Part shown: positions 1-5,064 of the stretch, piece after piece
How positions within the stretch are numbered: position 1 is the stretch's first letter
Layout: the number at the start of each line of letters is the position of its first letter
Assembly: GCA_027030435.1 (NCBI GenBank)
Contig: JALVEX010000063.1
Coordinates: 1 to 5,064, forward strand
DNA from: Paracoccaceae bacterium
GTDB lineage: Bacteria > Pseudomonadota > Alphaproteobacteria > Rhodobacterales > Rhodobacteraceae
Reading direction: 5' to 3'
DNA length: 5,064 bases
Program-made: the position numbers and the translations under genes
The notes under the pieces: generated by a model
Databases searched by the model: none
Told to the model about the DNA's origin: nothing
Seen by the model: only the letters and a program-made list of their open reading frames with translations

Positions 1-1
1 C

Positions 2-3730
<3,729 letters not shown>

Positions 3731-3760
3731 GCGCGCACCAAACCGCCCAGCAGACAAAGG

Positions 3761-3801
3761 GCCACGGCTCCATGTGCTCACGGGGCCGTGGCAATTTTAT
3801 T
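3761..3801 (+). terminator. Rho-independent terminator of gltB
   Basis: The left arm GCCACGGCTCC (3761-3771) pairs with GGGGCCGTGGC (3782-3792) as an 11-bp stem: the outer 8 bp are perfect Watson-Crick pairs, and there is one G-U pair further in. The loop is 10 nt. It is followed directly by AATTTTATT, a moderate rather than perfect U-tract. It begins 30 nt after the gltB stop codon and precedes the Hint gene leader, so it probably separates the two transcripts. Its activity is inferred from structure only. Confidence 0.8.
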
Positions 3802-3876
3802 GAAATCAGCCCGAAAATTTCTTATTCCGGCCATGAAAGGGTAGGATTTTCGGCGCATGATGCGCTCGAGTATAAC
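3800..3876 (+). promoter_or_regulatory. Candidate promoter region of the Hint gene (weak)
   Basis: After the terminator the DNA becomes AT-richer, and two weak sigma-70-like arrangements can be read. The first is TTGAAA (3800-3805), 17 nt, then TATTCC (3823-3828): a good -35 with a poor -10, giving a leader of roughly 55-60 nt. The second is TATAAC (3871-3876), a good -10 with only a poor TTTTCG (3847-3852) as -35. Transcription from the second would start almost on the Shine-Dalgarno sequence, which argues against it. Neither is convincing, but the strong terminator upstream implies that the Hint gene needs its own promoter. Confidence 0.3.
3853..3865. repeat. Perfect 13-bp palindrome GCGCATgATGCGC, possible operator
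   Basis: Two 6-bp inverted arms flank a single central G. The palindrome lies 28 nt upstream of the Hint start codon and 5 nt before the TATAAC hexamer. That placement would suit a repressor site, or a very tight hairpin that could not form fully in RNA because the loop is one base. It also contains the ATGATG start of the possible leader ORF. No known regulator motif is recognised, and a short palindrome can occur by chance. Confidence 0.35.
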
Positions 3877-3910
3877 AGACAGGATGTGTATTCTTGCCGA
3901 CAACCTATAA
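3857..3910 (+). CDS. Possible 17-codon leader ORF overlapping the Hint gene start
   Basis: ATG ATG at 3857 opens a short frame, MMRSSITDRMCILADNL, ending at TAA 3908-3910. The stop lies 17 nt inside the Hint reading frame, in a different frame. An AGGA at 3843-3846 sits 10 nt upstream of the first ATG, an acceptable ribosome-binding distance. If translated, it could couple translation to the unusual TTG start at 3894. The peptide matches nothing I recognise, and an open frame this short is not evidence of coding by itself. Confidence 0.2.
   Translation: MMRSSITDRMCILADNL
3881..3884 (+). promoter_or_regulatory. Shine-Dalgarno AGGA that supports the TTG start
   Basis: AGGA is separated by 9 nt from TTG 3894, a usual spacing. 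An in-frame TAA at 3873-3875 rules out any start further upstream, and no ATG or GTG lies in frame between that stop and 3894. The ATG at 3884 is in another frame and reaches a stop after eight residues. The TTG is therefore the best start. Confidence 0.6.
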
Positions 3911-4817
3911 CGATCAGTTCTTTCTCATCGATCCCGCAGCGCCGCCACCGGCCGGCACGCAGTTGAATTTCGTCCATCTGAACCTGACCGATCAGAATGA
4001 CGATGGCGATTTCGATCGCTTCAATAACGATAGCGTTGACGGCACCGATATCACCGCGTCCTGGCCTGGCGATACGGTAACGATAAATGTGCCGGGTGTC
4101 GGGAATGTCACCTACACCGGGGTTACCTTCTATCTTGCCGACGGGCGCCGGGTGTTCACCCCGAATGACGGCCAGGTTCTGCAGAACGGCACGCTGGTTT
4201 CCACCACATGGGTCAACACCCAGGGGCCGCTTCTCGTCAACCAGCTTGGGCCGCCCTGTTTTGCTGCCGGAACCCTGATCCGCACGGCGCGTGGTGATCG
4301 CAGGGTGGAAGAGCTTGTGAAGGGTGATCTGGTCGAAACCCTGGATCATGGCCTGCAAGCGATCCGCTGGATCGGGAAGGCTGCTATTTCCGGCCTCGGG
4401 GAGCACGCGCCAGTGCGTTTTCGTGCCGGTGCGATCGGCAACCGGCGGGATCTGAGGGTGTCTCCCCAGCACCGTATGGTGATCCAGGGGTGGCAGGCCG
4501 AGCTTTATTATGGCCGGAGCGAAGTGCTTGTACCGGCAAAACACCTGATAAACGGCGATACGATCAGGCAGGAGCCGGTTCAGGAGGTGGAATATTTCCA
4601 TCTGATGTTTGACCGCCATGAAATAATCTGGAGCGAGGGGGTGCTGAGTGAAAGCTTCTATCCCGGCGATCAGATCCTTCTGAAGGATCGGTCCGTGATG
4701 GCAGAGCTTTTTGCCCTTTTCCCCGATTTGGCTGATCGTGATGCGGCCCCATGCAGGCAAACCGCTCGCCTGACCCTGAAGCGCAAGGAAGCTGTTCTCC
4801 TCGACCCGGCAGCCTGA
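3894..4817 (+). CDS. Hint_2 (Hedgehog/intein-like) domain protein, 307 residues, TTG start
   Basis: This belongs to the Hint_2-domain proteins common in Rhodobacterales. Their physiological role is not established; the fold is shared with inteins and the Hedgehog C-terminus, which self-cleave at a Cys. Residues 1-121 form an N-terminal domain beginning PTTYNDQFFLIDP, with an acidic stretch DQNDDGDFD (33-41) that resembles a DxNxDGDxD calcium loop. The Hint domain starts at P121-C122 (CFAAGTLI), followed by RRVEELVKGDLVETLDHG (136-153), QAIRWIG, RDLRVSPQHRMV (185-196, with S190/H193 like the block-B TxxH motif), and HLMFDRHEIIWSEGV (236-250) to SFYPGD. A basic tail ARLTLKRKEAVLL (291-303) resembles the usual C-terminus of this family. 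There is no terminal His-Asn plus nucleophile, so splicing is unlikely, while N-terminal cleavage before C122 is possible. No classical signal peptide or membrane helix is seen; any export would be non-classical. GC3 is lower than in gltB. Confidence 0.9.
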   Translation: MPTTYNDQFFLIDPAAPPPAGTQLNFVHLNLTDQNDDGDFDRFNNDSVDGTDITASWPGDTVTINVPGVGNVTYTGVTFYLADGRRVFTPNDGQVLQNGTLVSTTWVNTQGPLLVNQLGPPCFAAGTLIRTARGDRRVEELVKGDLVETLDHGLQAIRWIGKAAISGLGEHAPVRFRAGAIGNRRDLRVSPQHRMVIQGWQAELYYGRSEVLVPAKHLINGDTIRQEPVQEVEYFHLMFDRHEIIWSEGVLSESFYPGDQILLKDRSVMAELFALFPDLADRDAAPCRQTARLTLKRKEAVLLDPAA

Positions 4818-5064
4818 TTCCAAACGAAAACGGGTCATTCCCCAGACCCTTGGCGGCATGCGGGGCGCGTCCGATCACTCTGACCGGAGGCTTCGCCCTT
4901 CTCCACTTTCAGATTCGGGCCGATCGGATTTCATGGCGGCATCTCATGACCTGGGTTGGCCGTCGATCCATTTCGTGCCATCGCTCCTCGCCCGCGAGGC
5001 ACTCCCCCAGCCTTGGAGACCAGTCTTGGAGAAAGGCAAATCTGCTCCGTGGTTCCTTCCTGCG
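4818..5064. other. No recognisable gene; right-edge region after the Hint gene
   Basis: I see no tRNA, IS end or clear terminator here. A 5-bp hairpin GGGTC/GACCC (4832-4836 with 4845-4849, 8-nt loop) lacks a T-tract. Other small structures are the palindrome CCGATCGG at 4920-4927, a CCTCG/CGAGG hairpin (4986-4990 with 4995-4999) and an 8-nt direct repeat CTTGGAGA at 5012 and 5025. On the plus strand the frame of ATG 4858 (next ATG at 4933) stays open to the edge for 69 codons, without a clear ribosome-binding site and with only about 61% GC3. On the minus strand, open frames enter from the right edge and stop at 4909 and 4944. None resembles a protein I know, and codon bias does not favour any of them. 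Confidence 0.5.

Noticed and set aside
3884..3886. ATG as the start of the Hint protein
   Set aside because: It is in a different frame from the Hint domain and meets TAA at 3908-3910.
4832..4849. Hairpin after the Hint gene as a terminator
   Set aside because: The stem is only 5 bp and is followed by two Ts, too weak to call.
3822..4859. 345-codon open frame on the minus strand opposite the Hint gene
   Set aside because: The plus strand carries clear Hint_2 motifs across the same region, whereas the minus translation matches no family I know.
4909..5064. C-terminus of a minus-strand gene entering from the right edge
   Set aside because: Two minus frames are open from the edge (stops at 4909 and 4944), but both have about 64-65% GC3, far below gltB, and neither gives a recognisable motif, so there is no basis to choose one.

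Overview
The window is high-GC DNA that looks alphaproteobacterial, most likely from the Rhodobacterales (Paracoccus/Rhodobacter-like). Two things point there. The first is a GC-rich gltB with strong G/C bias at third codon positions. The second is a Hint_2-type Hedgehog/intein-like protein, a family that is abundant in Rhodobacteraceae. The assignment rests on recognising family motifs by eye, not on a database search.

Layout: (1) Positions 2-3730 hold the 3' five-sixths or so of gltB, the large (alpha) subunit of glutamate synthase. The frame is open from the left edge, so the true start and the N-terminal catalytic cysteine lie outside the window. (2) Positions 3731-3893 are a 163-bp intergenic region. 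It begins with a good GC-rich hairpin followed by a T-rich tract, the probable gltB terminator. It then becomes AT-richer and carries weak promoter-like hexamers, a perfect 13-bp palindrome and a possible 17-codon leader ORF. (3) Positions 3894-4817 encode a 307-residue Hint-domain protein that starts at TTG. Its short N-terminal domain has an acidic, calcium-loop-like segment, followed by a Hint_2 domain with the expected N-terminal cysteine and S-P-x-H motif. (4) Positions 4818-5064 hold no recognisable gene. One plus-strand frame stays open to the edge, but its codon bias is weak.

The two genes have no obvious functional link. gltB is core nitrogen assimilation (2-oxoglutarate + glutamine to two glutamates), working with a GltD subunit that is not in the window. 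The Hint gene has its own leader behind the gltB terminator, a much lower GC3 (about 66% against 90% in the first 50 visible codons, counted by hand), and looks like a separate, possibly accessory, transcription unit. I see no convincing new multi-gene system. The most interesting items are the Hint protein, whose autoprocessing and substrate are unknown, and the leader region just upstream of it.
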